Source: Echinicola rosea | Lineage (GTDB): Bacteria > Bacteroidota > Bacteroidia > Cytophagales > Cyclobacteriaceae | NCBI RefSeq assembly: GCF_005281475.1 | Contig: NZ_CP040106.1 | Coordinates: forward strand, 2,074,501-2,138,500 | DNA length: 64,000 nt | Direction of reading: 5' to 3' | Shown: positions 7,136 through 17,142 of the stretch, in pieces | Numbering within the stretch: the first letter of the stretch is position 1 | How the letters are laid out: every line of letters starts with the position of its first letter | The notes under the pieces: generated by a model | Told to the model about the DNA's origin: nothing | The model's database searches: none | What the model saw: only the letters and a program-made list of their open reading frames with translations | Made by a program: the position numbers and the translations under genes

Positions 7136-10100
7136 TTAAAAGCCGATTTGAACGCCTAACATGTAAGATCTCGCCTGTGGGTAGATGCCGCGGTCGATAC
7201 TCATCACACCGCCGCCAATCTCGGGGTCATATCCGGTGTATTTGGTGAAAGTTGCGAGGTTTTCGCTCATGACGTAGAACCGTGCGCGGTTCAGGCCTGC
7301 TTTTTCGGTGATACTTTTAGGAAGTGTATAGCCCAATTGAAGGGTTTTGATTCGGAAGTAATCACCGTTTTCCAGATAGAAATCGGAAGGATTATTAAAA
7401 TTTTTGTTTGGATCACCTTCTACGATCCTTGGGTAGTCATTGGAAGTGCCCGGGCCAGTCCAGCGGTTCAGGACTTCCGTTTGCCAGTTGGCATTGCCAA
7501 TATCCAGTCGCCTTAGTCCTTGGAAAATTTTGTTTCCAGCCACTCCTTGGCCAAAGAATATCAAGTCAAAATTGTTCCACTGGATACTGGCAGTGAAGCC
7601 ATATGACCAGGTTGGGGTGGGGTTGCCTATAAAAGTTCGGTCGGCTTCCGTAATTTGGCCGTCTTCGTCAAGGTCTGCCCAGATGAAGTCTCCCGGCTGG
7701 GCATTTGGCTGGATCATTTCCCCATCGGCATTGGTGTGATTTTCCACCTCTTCGATGGTCTGGAAGACGCCTTGGGTCTGGAATCCATAGAAGGAATTCA
7801 TGGATTGTCCCACGGCTGTTCTGGTGATAGGGTAGGAGCTGGCCTGGAAGCTCTGTCCACCGGAAAGGTAAGAGATGTCGGTTCCGAGGTTGGTGACTTC
7901 GTTTTCGAGATAGGAGACGTTTCCGCTAAGGGATAATTCCACTTCTCCAAGTAGTTTTCTATAGCCAAGCTCAAGCTCAATGCCCCGGTTTTCCATATCA
8001 GCTACATTGGCGGCAGGGTTTGAAATGGCGCCAACATATCCAGGGATCCTGGGGTTTTGAAGGATGCCTTTGGTGACTTTCTTGTACCAGTCAAAAGTGA
8101 TGTTAAAATCACCGAATAGCGTGGCTTCAAGTCCAATATTGGCCTGGCTGGTCTCTTCCCACTTTAGGTCAGGATTGGAAGGCGCATTGGGGCTATAGCC
8201 AATGGCATAGCTGCCGGTATTGCCGATCGCGTAATTTCTTCCACTACCGACGGTAGAGAGGAAGGCAAAGTCACCAATATTGTCATTTCCTACGATACCA
8301 TAACCGCCCCGAACTTTAAGGAAGTCCACTACGCCGTTGGTGGGCCAAAAAGCTTCCTGCGAAACTACCCATCCTGCAGAGAAGGAAGGGAAAATCCCGT
8401 ACCGGTTATTGGGGCCAAATCGAGAGGATCCGTCCCTCCTTATCAATGCTTCCAAAAGGTATTTTTCTGCATAGTTGTAGTTTGCCCGTGCAAATAGTGA
8501 GCTTACAGTATGTCCTGCTCCCTCTGAGCCGTCTGCGCTCCGTTGGTCATTGGGGACTTTGAAATTCAGCGAAGCATCGTCAAAGTTGTCTGCAGGGACA
8601 TTGAAGAACGTTACGCTAGTGCTTCTGCCCCGGTTGTCTAGATAGGCACCTTGCCCCAGTAAGACCGTGAAATTGTGCTTGTCGATTGTTTTGGTGTAGG
8701 AAATGGTGTTTTCCAGGTTCCAGTCGAATCTTCTGTTTTGGCCACGGGTAAAATTGGTTTGGTTGGAAACATTGGTGGCATTCAAGTAGAAGATAGGTGT
8801 AAATGATTCACTTCCCCAATAGGAGAGTTTTGCTCCCAATGTGGAACGGAGTTTTAGTCCTTTGATCGGTTCTGCCTCAGCATAGACATTGCCTACAAAA
8901 TTGTCCGACCAGCTGTAGTTGCCCAGCCGAGTCTGGGTGTAGGCAAGGGGATTGCTCATTTCCTGTGCTACAATGGTAGAAATCCCATAAGGTCGTCCCA
9001 TGGCATCCCGGATCACTGGGTTGGTGCTGTATGGTGGCTGATTCGCAATATTGGGATCCGTAATGACGGCAGGAGTGATCGGGTCAAGGTTGATTGCAGA
9101 GCTTAGAGGGCCGCCGAATTCACTGTTTGTATTGCCCAATCCGATGGATTTGTCATGGGCATAACCAAGGTTTTGTCCTACTTTCAGCCACTTGGTCAGC
9201 TTGTGCTCCGAGTTTAGGCGGAAGTTAGTTCTTTTGTACCTGGAAATATCACTGGCCACAATCCCTTCCTGATCCAAATAGCCAAATGAAGCATAAAAAG
9301 TGGAGTTTTCATTTCCGCCACTGATGCTTAATTCATGGTTTTGTCGCTTGGCACTGTTGTTAAAGATCAGGTCCTGCCAATCCGTGCCCTTGCCATAGCT
9401 TTCAGGGTTGGCAAAAGGCGCTGTATTACCGGCATTGGTAGCGGCTTCATTTCTGATCATGGCATATTGGTTCGCATCGAGTAGGTCCAGCTTTTGTGCT
9501 GGTGCAGAGGTGCCGTAATAGCCATTGTAGTTGACGCGCATCTTTCCTTCCTCACCTTTTTTTGTGGTGACCAGGATCACTCCCGCGGCAGCTCTGGCGC
9601 CATAAATGGCCTGCGAAGCGGCGTCTTTCAGTACTTCGATGGATTCAATGTCGGATTGGTTTAAGTAGCCAATGCCTCCATTATCCACCACGACCCCATC
9701 GACTACCCATAGTGGATCGTTATTGCCGAAAGTGGTGAGTCCTCGAACCCTCACGGTTGCACCAGAACCCGGTTGACCCGAGCTGGAGGCAATGGTGAGT
9801 CCTGAGGTCCGTCCTTGGAGTGCCTGTTCCACTCGATTAATGGGCATGCTCTCCAGGTCACTGGCCTTTACACTGGAGATGGCTCCTGTAACGACACTTT
9901 TTTTCTGGACACCATATCCTACCACTACGACCTCTTCGAGCGCGCTGAGGTTTTCTTCAAGCTGGACACTAAGGTTGGTTTGGTTGCTGATGGTGACTTT
10001 TTGGGGTTTCATGCCCAAGAGGCTGAAGACCAGTGTGCTGCCTGGGGAGGCTTGGATGGTGAAATTTCCATCAACATCGGTGATGGTTCCGGTGCCGGAA

Positions 10101-10246
10101 CCTTCGATCATTACTGCTACACCGGGGAGGGGCTCCCCGTCACTTTTGAGTGATACTTTGCCTGTGATCTCATTGTTCTGCGCATGACTTAGCATGGGCA
10201 GGAGGAGAAGACAGGAAATGAAGAAAATGGTAATTCTTCTTTCCAT
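7136..10246 (-). CDS. susC: SusC/RagA TonB-dependent transporter (beta-glucan locus)
   Basis: The start is set at the ATG at 10246, which opens a classic signal peptide (MERRITIFFISCLLLLPMLSHAQ); 85 further upstream codons are open but look non-coding. The 1036-residue protein has a carboxypeptidase-regulatory-like domain (about 30-110, ITGKVSLKSDGEPLPGV), the EEVVVVGYG segment, a plug domain (MPINRVEQALQGRTSGL; RVRGLTTFGNNDPLWVVDG; ESIEVLKDAASQAIYG) and a 22-strand barrel ending in a C-terminal Phe. It imports oligosaccharides with the SusD encoded 19 bases downstream. The preceding 214-base gap has a weak promoter-like match on the minus strand (a TANNTTTG-type box at 10320-10327). Confidence 0.94.
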   Translation of the reverse strand: MERRITIFFISCLLLLPMLSHAQNNEITGKVSLKSDGEPLPGVAVMIEGSGTGTITDVDGNFTIQASPGSTLVFSLLGMKPQKVTISNQTNLSVQLEENLSALEEVVVVGYGVQKKSVVTGAISSVKASDLESMPINRVEQALQGRTSGLTIASSSGQPGSGATVRVRGLTTFGNNDPLWVVDGVVVDNGGIGYLNQSDIESIEVLKDAASQAIYGARAAAGVILVTTKKGEEGKMRVNYNGYYGTSAPAQKLDLLDANQYAMIRNEAATNAGNTAPFANPESYGKGTDWQDLIFNNSAKRQNHELSISGGNENSTFYASFGYLDQEGIVASDISRYKRTNFRLNSEHKLTKWLKVGQNLGYAHDKSIGLGNTNSEFGGPLSSAINLDPITPAVITDPNIANQPPYSTNPVIRDAMGRPYGISTIVAQEMSNPLAYTQTRLGNYSWSDNFVGNVYAEAEPIKGLKLRSTLGAKLSYWGSESFTPIFYLNATNVSNQTNFTRGQNRRFDWNLENTISYTKTIDKHNFTVLLGQGAYLDNRGRSTSVTFFNVPADNFDDASLNFKVPNDQRSADGSEGAGHTVSSLFARANYNYAEKYLLEALIRRDGSSRFGPNNRYGIFPSFSAGWVVSQEAFWPTNGVVDFLKVRGGYGIVGNDNIGDFAFLSTVGSGRNYAIGNTGSYAIGYSPNAPSNPDLKWEETSQANIGLEATLFGDFNITFDWYKKVTKGILQNPRIPGYVGAISNPAANVADMENRGIELELGYRKLLGEVELSLSGNVSYLENEVTNLGTDISYLSGGQSFQASSYPITRTAVGQSMNSFYGFQTQGVFQTIEEVENHTNADGEMIQPNAQPGDFIWADLDEDGQITEADRTFIGNPTPTWSYGFTASIQWNNFDLIFFGQGVAGNKIFQGLRRLDIGNANWQTEVLNRWTGPGTSNDYPRIVEGDPNKNFNNPSDFYLENGDYFRIKTLQLGYTLPKSITEKAGLNRARFYVMSENLATFTKYTGYDPEIGGGVMSIDRGIYPQARSYMLGVQIGF

Positions 10247-10460
10247 AGGTTTTTGGGTTAGGTTATATTGACTTTTATTATCTGACTTTAGACCTGCTTT
10301 TGGGCCAAAAATCTTAAGCCAAAGATAGGTGAGGGGGCGGGGATCGATGAAATTATTGACCCCTACATAATCCCTACAGAAAACTGAAAAATGGCGCTTA
10401 GAGGCAAAATGAGGCACTACATGTGTACTACACTTGGCTGATCGATAAAAAAATCTCCTA

Positions 10461-13388
10461 TTAGTTTGGAGGAGTGGTAGTGTCAGTTTGATCGGGGTCA
10501 CTGGTGGCCTGGATCAAGAAATCAAATAGATTGGTGTCCGAAGAAAGTTGAAGTTTCTTACGTAATCGGTACCTGCCTACCTCCACTGCTTTCAGTGAGA
10601 TACTCATCAGTTGGGCGATTTCCTTTGAACTAAGGTTCATTTTTAAGAACGCACAAATCTTGAGCTCATTGGGGGTGAGTTCTGGATATTTATCTTTTAA
10701 TGTACTTAGGAAATTCGAATGGACATGGTCAAAGTGTACGGAAAAGCGATCCCAGTCGCTGTCGCTGCGTTCCACTTCACTGATCAGTCTTAGAAGCCGC
10801 TTGAAGTCAGCAGATTCGTTTTCCAGCTTATGGTTTTTGCCCAGTACCATAAGTTCCTCTTTGATTTTAGTAAGCACCTTGCCTCGCTGTACCAAGTGCA
10901 TGGTGGTGGAGGCCAGTTCTTGGTTTTTGAAATTGATGTCCGCCTGAAGCCTTTCATTTTTTAGTTTGATGATTTCTTTTTCATTTCTGTCCAGCTCTAG
11001 CTGGTGAAAGTGCTTCAGGTGGGATTGTTCCTTTAAGTGCTTTTTCTTTTGCCATTTAAGTATAAAATAAATGGCTCCTATAAGTATAAGAATATAAAAA
11101 GAATAACTCCAGTAGGAATTGTACCAAGCCGGCAAGACCGTGAATTGATAGCTGCTGATTGCGGATTCATTGCCCAGGTTGTTTCTGGATTTTACCTTGA
11201 AGGAATAATGGCCGGCGGGCAAGTTGGTGTAGTCTTTCTCGCTTTTGCTGCTCCATGAGGACCAAGATCTGTCAAAGCCTTCCAGCATGTAGCTATATTC
11301 TAAGTTGCTGAATTGGCCAAAGGCCGTACTCGAATATTCAAAGTGAAGGGAGTTCCAAGAATAGGGTAGTGAGGGCTCATCTGGAGCTTGGGAGGCCGTT
11401 ATTGGTCTATGACCTCCGAATAGCACACTGTCCTTTTTTCCGAATAGGCTTGCTTTTCCGATAAGGACATCAGGTTGTGTGATGTTTTTTCGGTATTTAT
11501 CATAGTTGATGTGAAAGAATCCCTTGTTGGCACCGATGAAGATGTTCTGTTGATCAAGGGGGTAGATACTTTCGTGTCCACCGACGACTTTTCCTGACAG
11601 TTCCGGAAGGTGGGTGATCGTAAACGGGATGTCATTGTTGGGTTGGTTAAAATCGATCACGCTTACATTCTTGTTAGAGACATACCAAATATTTCCTTCG
11701 CGATCTTCTTTCAGGTGCTGTAGGCTAATGCCTTTTAGGTTTCGGTTGACGATATTGGAAGGGATGAACTGGTCTTGCTGCTGGTCGTATTCATATATGC
11801 CATCTTCGGTGGCCACTACAATTTTGTTCTTGATCCTGAAGATATAATTGTAGAGGTCTGATGGAAGCCCGTCTTTTGCAGTATAGATCTTAGTGGTGGT
11901 GATTCGGGATTGGTCGTCAGAAAGGTCAAGTCTAAAGATTCCTCGGTAAGGGTGGGATCCCCATATGCGGTTGTTTTGGTAGTCCATTACCATAAACCGC
12001 AACGATTCCGATAGTCCTTTAAGGCGCTTTTGGTGTTCGAAAGCTCCTGATTCATACTCAATATCATATAATCCTGTGTAGGTTCCGATAAATACTTTGT
12101 TGGCGGGAAGTATGGGGGAGGAAGGCTGAAAAAGCCAAGTGCCCGGTGCAGGATACATCTGAAATGCCGTGGAGTTTTCGATAAAGAAAGCACCTTCCTC
12201 ATGGGCCATGAGTAGCTTTTCGTTGATGGTTTGGAGGTTCCATACTTGGCCGGTGCTGGATTTGACAGGTGAAAACCTCCCCTTGCTGAAGCTGAGATCC
12301 TCTTCTTTCTCCGTGAAGTCAAATTGGTACAGTCCGTCAGCCGTGCCGATATACAAATGATCTCGGTGGTAAGCAGCAGCATAGCCGGTGACCCTTTTGT
12401 TTTTGTCCGGATGGATTTGCTTGATGGCTCCATTGATCGCGATATAGTCAATGCCGTCATCCAGTCCGAGCCAAAGTCCTTTGTTTTTATCTACAAAGAT
12501 GCTTCGGACATTATTGGTTTGCATGCCTTCCCTGTAGGCGTATTGCTGGGCCAGTTTGCCCGAATTATCCATGATCAGAAGCCCCGAGGACTTGGTGCCG
12601 AGCCCGATCCAATGGTCGTTGATACGGGTGATGCAGTTGAGACGTTGATTGGTAAGTAAAGAGTCGAAGTTGGTTTGTAATTTGGTGATTCTGTTATTAT
12701 TAATTAAGAATAGCCCGCGATCGGGAGAAGAAGCCAGTAAAGAATCTTCACCTGCTTTGACAATTCCGTTGATGTCCGGGAGGTCGGAAGCGGTGCTGTC
12801 AAAGACCGGCTGCCAAACTTCTCCAGTAAAGCTTAGCAATCCATGTCCTTCTTCTTGGGCAAATATCCGTCCGTCCACTGCTCCCAAATATTTCCATTCT
12901 GTGTTTGATTTATACACCCGGATGCTGTTTCCTGTATAGTGGAGGATTTTTGTGTATTCCATAAAGAATACTTCATCATTATGGACTACGATGTTCCAAA
13001 TGTCTGCAAAACTTCGATCCTCTTCAGGGATAAGATGCTTGAGCGAGGTGAACTTGAGCGTTCCGTTGGCTTGTGGTGAAAAATAGCCAATGTCATCTTG
13101 CCCCCCAACGAATATGCGGCCGCTTTTGTCCAGTTTTACCGATCGGATGATGGTTTGATTGGGAAGTTGATGGAGTTTCCAGTAGCGACCGTTAAATGTG
13201 AGCAGTCCTTCGTTGTTGCCAAAGTACAGGATTCCATCTTTATCTTGTGCGGTGGACCAATTTTGCAGCCCAGCTTTGTAGGCTAAGTTGTTATAGTTGA
13301 TGATGTTGGGAGCCGCCAATTGTCGCTGTCCCAGGCTATAATTGCCTAGTATCACCAATAAAACTAAGGACAGTAAAGCGCTGCGCAT
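10461..13388 (-). CDS. Membrane sensor-regulator: beta-propeller, Y_Y_Y domain, LuxR-type HTH
   Basis: The ATG at 13388 is preferred because it starts a signal peptide (MRSALLSLVLLVILGNYSLGQ); the frame runs 111 codons further upstream without protein-like sequence. The 975-residue protein has a periplasmic two-component-type propeller (repeated DKDGILYFGNNEG / DKSGRIFVGGQDD / DKNKGLWLGLDDG blades) and a Y_Y_Y domain (YSYMLEGFDRSWSSWS...YTNLPAGHYSFKVKSRN). One transmembrane helix follows (YSFYILILIGAIYFILKW), then a coiled-coil stretch and a C-terminal LuxR-type helix-turn-helix (LTPNELKICAFLKMNLSSKEIAQLMSISLKAVEVGRYRLRKKL). It has no kinase or receiver domain, so sensing and DNA binding sit in one membrane-spanning chain. 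It lies upstream of the susC operon on the same strand and probably controls it. Confidence 0.9.
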   Translation of the reverse strand: MRSALLSLVLLVILGNYSLGQRQLAAPNIINYNNLAYKAGLQNWSTAQDKDGILYFGNNEGLLTFNGRYWKLHQLPNQTIIRSVKLDKSGRIFVGGQDDIGYFSPQANGTLKFTSLKHLIPEEDRSFADIWNIVVHNDEVFFMEYTKILHYTGNSIRVYKSNTEWKYLGAVDGRIFAQEEGHGLLSFTGEVWQPVFDSTASDLPDINGIVKAGEDSLLASSPDRGLFLINNNRITKLQTNFDSLLTNQRLNCITRINDHWIGLGTKSSGLLIMDNSGKLAQQYAYREGMQTNNVRSIFVDKNKGLWLGLDDGIDYIAINGAIKQIHPDKNKRVTGYAAAYHRDHLYIGTADGLYQFDFTEKEEDLSFSKGRFSPVKSSTGQVWNLQTINEKLLMAHEEGAFFIENSTAFQMYPAPGTWLFQPSSPILPANKVFIGTYTGLYDIEYESGAFEHQKRLKGLSESLRFMVMDYQNNRIWGSHPYRGIFRLDLSDDQSRITTTKIYTAKDGLPSDLYNYIFRIKNKIVVATEDGIYEYDQQQDQFIPSNIVNRNLKGISLQHLKEDREGNIWYVSNKNVSVIDFNQPNNDIPFTITHLPELSGKVVGGHESIYPLDQQNIFIGANKGFFHINYDKYRKNITQPDVLIGKASLFGKKDSVLFGGHRPITASQAPDEPSLPYSWNSLHFEYSSTAFGQFSNLEYSYMLEGFDRSWSSWSSKSEKDYTNLPAGHYSFKVKSRNNLGNESAISSYQFTVLPAWYNSYWSYSFYILILIGAIYFILKWQKKKHLKEQSHLKHFHQLELDRNEKEIIKLKNERLQADINFKNQELASTTMHLVQRGKVLTKIKEELMVLGKNHKLENESADFKRLLRLISEVERSDSDWDRFSVHFDHVHSNFLSTLKDKYPELTPNELKICAFLKMNLSSKEIAQLMSISLKAVEVGRYRLRKKLQLSSDTNLFDFLIQATSDPDQTDTTTPPN

Positions 13389-14123
13389 CGAATGAATTTG
13401 GGTTTTGTGAAATTTTTGTAAACCTAATAATAGTAAAATATTTAAGATAAATGGTGAATTCTTTTTAGAAGAATACGGTGCTGATGGTGCTAATTGCTGA
13501 ATGGCAACGTAAAATGCTGCCCAATATGATAAATCAAGCGTGGCTTGGAGCGCTGAGAGGGTCGTTAAACTGATTAGTTTGGAGCTACTGCAGGCTGAGG
13601 CACTTGGACGTTCCCCCTGTTCTTTTAAGGAGGATGGGATGGACGGAAGGGCGAATGTTATAGTCGTATCTCGATATGTTTCGTGTGTACTGGTTTTGTA
13701 GTTTAGTTTCGAGTATGGCACCTTTGATATACAAAATATTTGCTTGACTGTACCGTTGTTTATTCAGGTCTTATATTTATTGCCCGTTGACACCAGGCTG
13801 TTTGTTGGGAGATTGTTGGCGATGATGTTGGTGCTTTGAAGTCTGGAATGAAGTCGGTGTTTTGATTAATTCTCGCTATGTGACCATGATGTAAAATTGA
13901 GGGCTGTCCAAATTCTTGAAAATTGCCGTATGTGTAGATATTTCGGGGATTATGTTTGAGTGGGTGGAGGATTTGGTCAATGGATTGCTTGGCGAGCTAT
14001 TTTGTGTAATATTGATCGTATAGACAAATATTTATACTGTTGTGTATATTTATTTATTTAACTATATTAAAAAAGATGTTTGGTGTATTGAAAATGCATT
14101 TGAATAAATATTTAATAGAAAAA
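13389..14123. other. AT-rich gene-free region upstream of the regulator and the M28 gene
   Basis: There is no plausible protein here apart from the unlikely N-terminal extension of the regulator frame. The sequence becomes strongly AT-rich after about 13700 and should hold the divergent promoters. No repeat or operator was recognised. Confidence 0.5.
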
Positions 14124-14156
14124 TTTGGATATATTGGTGGGATATATTTAATCTTG
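14124..14156 (+). promoter_or_regulatory. Candidate Bacteroidota promoter for the M28 peptidase
   Basis: TTTG at 14124-14127, a 21-base spacer and TAATCTTG at 14149-14156 match the Bacteroidota consensus (TTTG, about 19-21 bases, TANNTTTG) with one mismatch in the -7 box. It lies about 100 bases before the start codon. Confidence 0.4.
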
Positions 14157-14253
14157 CAGAAAGTTCAAGCAGAGCCTTAAGTAGAGGATAACACGAGCCA
14201 TCCAATAGTAAGAAGCAACTTTTCTACATTGGGCCTCGTTTTTACTTTTAATC

Positions 14254-15258
14254 TTGACGAGACACACCACAAAATTAAGTAAAGTGAGGAGATTATTTAT
14301 CAACACGATAGTTATTGTAATTTATAGCTTTTTTATGGGATGCACAGTAGCGGCCCAGATAAGTGACACCAAAATTACAGAGGATGAGATTGAAGAGCAT
14401 CTGATGTTTTTAACCTCATCCAAAACAAAAGGCCGGTACCCTGGTACTGCTGGAAACCGTAGGGTGGTAAAGTATATAAGATCCGAATTTGAGCAGTATG
14501 GCCTTAAAAGTTTTAATGGGGATTTTCTTCAGAAATTTAATGCCAAGCTAAAAGCTGCAGAGGGATCTGGCAAGGAGGTGAAGACCTGGAATGTGGTAGG
14601 CTATATTGAGGGAAATGATAATCATTACAAAAGGGAATATGTCGTGATCGGAGCCCATTATGATCATTTGGGACATGGCGGTCCTTCATCAAAGAAGCCC
14701 GGTAGCAATGAAATTCATCCTGGAGCTGATGACAATGCCAGTGGCGTGTCGGCCTTGTTGGAAATAGCTGAAAAGTTGGCCAAAAATAGGTATATGCTGG
14801 ATAGGAGTGTGATATTTGTGGCTTTTGGAGCAGAAGAACAAGGGCTTTTGGGATCGAAGTATTTTGTGGAGCATCTTCCGGTGGATAAGGATAGGGTAAA
14901 GCTTATGATCAACATGGATATGATCGGCAGGTTAAACACCGAAAAGCAAGTTTATATGGGCGGTGCAGGTACTTTTCCTGGCGGAGTTAAGCTTATGAAG
15001 GAGCTGGGCATACAAATGGGATTGACGCCTATCGTACATGCTGGTGAGGTCGGCGGGTCTGATCACGTTTCTTTTTACAAAGAGGGGATTTCTGCCGTGG
15101 GCCTCCATACAGGGGGGCATCCTGAATACCATCGCCCTGAAGATACCATGGACTTGATCAATATTAGTGGGGAAAGGACGATTGCGGAGTACATTTACAA
15201 GGTATTGCTGCGTTTGGTCCATGAGGATTACGAATTGAGGTTTATCAATCAGGATTAA
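14254..15258 (+). CDS. Secreted M28-family zinc aminopeptidase
   Basis: The protein has 334 residues from a TTG start; a GTG at 14284 would give an equally good, shorter signal peptide (MRRLFINTIVIVIYSFFMGC, then TVAAQ). No ATG fits before the hydrophobic segment, so the start is uncertain. The M28 domain shows all metal-site motifs: GAHYDHLG (His135), GADDNASG (Asp159), FGAEEQGLLGS (catalytic Glu194 and ligand Glu195), NMDMIGR (Asp222) and EYHRPEDT (His293). It probably removes N-terminal residues from peptides outside the cytoplasm. The insert between the N-terminal helix and the catalytic domain is short, so no protease-associated domain is present. It is not obviously linked to the genes around it. 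Confidence 0.88.
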   Translation: MTRHTTKLSKVRRLFINTIVIVIYSFFMGCTVAAQISDTKITEDEIEEHLMFLTSSKTKGRYPGTAGNRRVVKYIRSEFEQYGLKSFNGDFLQKFNAKLKAAEGSGKEVKTWNVVGYIEGNDNHYKREYVVIGAHYDHLGHGGPSSKKPGSNEIHPGADDNASGVSALLEIAEKLAKNRYMLDRSVIFVAFGAEEQGLLGSKYFVEHLPVDKDRVKLMINMDMIGRLNTEKQVYMGGAGTFPGGVKLMKELGIQMGLTPIVHAGEVGGSDHVSFYKEGISAVGLHTGGHPEYHRPEDTMDLINISGERTIAEYIYKVLLRLVHEDYELRFINQD

Positions 15259-15278
15259 GCGAAAATAAGCGCAGATGT

Positions 15279-15390
15279 AAAAAAGGAAAAGGATAAAATC
15301 CACCAAGATCATCCGGTTTCCCCAGCCAAAGTCAATCAAAAAAGGGCTTTTAGGTATATGAAAGGGAGGGAATTCCCTTTAACCCGCATT
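15279..15390 (-). repeat. Partial copy of dispersed element family R (copy R1)
   Basis: Read on the minus strand, this stretch matches the left part of the element at 60575-61183 (shared blocks include GATTGACTTTGG and GGTGGATTTTATCC). The terminal repeat AATGCCGTTTAGTTA itself is missing here, and the copy stops abruptly next to AACCCGCATT, the same short flank seen beside other copies. It begins about 20 bases after the M28 stop codon. Confidence 0.6.
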
Positions 15391-15490
15391 ATTTTCGGAT
15401 TTAAACAAATTAAGGTGATTTTTTTAACCTGGAACAGCCTAGGGACATCGCTAATTGTGCCTTAAGGTTCGTATGGAAATTTTTATAAAA

Positions 15491-15549
15491 TTGTGCAAGT
15501 AAAAAACAGATTTTTCAGTAGTCAATAGTCAAAAGGATAACTTGCACAA
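15491..15549. repeat. Perfect 10-bp inverted repeat upstream of the DUF1254 genes
   Basis: TTGTGCAAGT at 15491-15500 and its exact reverse complement ACTTGCACAA at 15540-15549 are separated by 39 bases. They lie about 170 bases before the first DUF1254 gene. They could be an operator pair or the ends of a decayed element; the sequence does not decide. Confidence 0.5.
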
Positions 15550-15716
15550 CAGTTTTCTCAGATGAAGGTAGATCTGGTATTTTCCATTTCTTTAGTTCGG
15601 AGTGCAGGTCCTGTGGTCAGACAGATATGCTTTGGGATATTATGCCCAAGCGTAAAAGTTGGGGACTGACAGTTTTTTTTCAATGAATTTAGAGGTTAGT
15701 TATAAATAATATACTT

Positions 15717-17138
15717 ATGAAAATACCCATTATTTACTGCTTGTGTCTAGGCGTGTTACTTTTGGTTTTATCCTGCCAACATCAAGGGAGAAGCCTCCAA
15801 GATAGTAACCAAAGCAGAATTACGGTAGAAGAAGCCAGGGATTTGGCCGAAGAGGCTTATATCTTTGGTTTTGGAATTGTGGAGAATTATAAGGCTGTAT
15901 TTGGGATGTGTATTGCCAAGCAGTCCCCGGCGTATTCAGGTTTCAATAACTTCCTTCATGGGAGGAAATTGTACGATCCGGATTATACGACCGTCGTATC
16001 TCCCAATAACGACACTTTTTATTCCACCACCTGGGCAGACCTCAGTCAAGAGCCTTTGGTGATTAAAGTGCCCCAGACTGGAGACACCTATTTTGTTATT
16101 CAATTAGTGGATATGTTTACGGATAATTTTGCGTACCTGGGAACTCGTGCCACAGGAACTGCCGGTGGCACCTATTTATTGGTAGGGCCAGATTATAAGG
16201 GGGCATATCCTGCTGGGAGATTTGATAAAGTCATTTCTTCCCGTAGTCGCTATGTGGCCTTGGCCACGCGTACGGCGACCGACGGGACAGAAGAGGGTAA
16301 CAAAAAGGCCTTTGCGATACAAGATGGATTACAACTTTCGGCAATGAGTGATTTTCTGGGTGGTCCAAAACCTAAGGAGTCAAATTTCAAGCCTGATTTT
16401 CCAGTGTACAATGCAGATTCCCTCTATTCAAAGCCGTTGCTATTCACTTTTTTAAACCAATTTTTGGAATGGCAATCCCCCAGTAAGGAGGAAATCGGTT
16501 TGATGAAGCGTTTGGCCAAGATCAATGTTGGTCCCTATCAGGTGTTTGAGATGTCAGCATATAGCCCTGAAGTCCAGGAGGCCATAAAGGAAGGAATCAA
16601 AAGTGGTCATGATAAAATTGTAGCAAAAGCCAATAGCCTAGGGACCCGTGAGGACGGTTGGGAGTATATTCCGCCAATGGGAGACTATGGGCAAAATTAC
16701 CTTTTCCGTTCCGCAGTGGCGTATAAATTCATTTATACCAATAGCCCCGAAGAGGCGATTTATCCGATTGCAGAAGCAGATGCCGATAACGAATCTCTGG
16801 ACGGAGGCTCAAGTAAGTACCTACTGCATTTCGAAGCTGACCAAATTCCGCCTGTAAAGGCTTTTTGGTCCATGACCATATACCATTCTGATACGCGCTT
16901 GATGGTGAAAAATCCAATAAAGCGCTATTCCATTGGTGACAGAACAGCGGGTTTGGAGTATAATCCCGACGGCTCCTTAGATATTTATATTCAACATGAA
17001 ATGCCTGAGGGGGACGAAAAAAGCAATTGGCTTCCTGCTCCTGATGGACCGTTTTATATTATTGCCAGAATGTACATTCCCGAGGAAGCAGCCTTGAGTG
17101 GAAGTTATAAGCTCCCCGCAATCACCAAAAACAACTAG
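15717..17138 (+). CDS. DUF1254/DUF1214 lipoprotein, first of a tandem pair
   Basis: The 473-residue protein has a lipoprotein signal (LLLVLSC), so it is predicted to be exported and membrane-anchored. An N-terminal DUF1254 domain (about 35-165; AYIFGFGIVENYKAVFGM, VVSPNNDTFYSTTWADLSQEPLVIKVP, YFVIQLVDMFTDNFAYLGTRATG) is followed by a C-terminal DUF1214 domain (about 340-465; PPVKAFWSMTIYHSDTRLMVKN, YNPDGSLDIYIQ, SNWLPAPDGPFYIIARMYIP). The biochemical role of these domains is not established. It is 4 bases upstream of a paralogue with the same architecture, so the two are almost certainly co-transcribed and may form a complex. Confidence 0.85.
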   Translation: MKIPIIYCLCLGVLLLVLSCQHQGRSLQDSNQSRITVEEARDLAEEAYIFGFGIVENYKAVFGMCIAKQSPAYSGFNNFLHGRKLYDPDYTTVVSPNNDTFYSTTWADLSQEPLVIKVPQTGDTYFVIQLVDMFTDNFAYLGTRATGTAGGTYLLVGPDYKGAYPAGRFDKVISSRSRYVALATRTATDGTEEGNKKAFAIQDGLQLSAMSDFLGGPKPKESNFKPDFPVYNADSLYSKPLLFTFLNQFLEWQSPSKEEIGLMKRLAKINVGPYQVFEMSAYSPEVQEAIKEGIKSGHDKIVAKANSLGTREDGWEYIPPMGDYGQNYLFRSAVAYKFIYTNSPEEAIYPIAEADADNESLDGGSSKYLLHFEADQIPPVKAFWSMTIYHSDTRLMVKNPIKRYSIGDRTAGLEYNPDGSLDIYIQHEMPEGDEKSNWLPAPDGPFYIIARMYIPEEAALSGSYKLPAITKNN

Positions 17139-17142
17139 GAAG

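Noticed and set aside
10247..10501. N-terminal extension of the first SusC protein
   Set aside because: The extension overlaps the 3' end of the regulator gene and precedes a normal signal peptide at 10246.
13389..13721. N-terminal extension of the beta-propeller regulator
   Set aside because: The signal peptide begins at the internal ATG at 13388; 111 residues before a signal peptide would make no sense.
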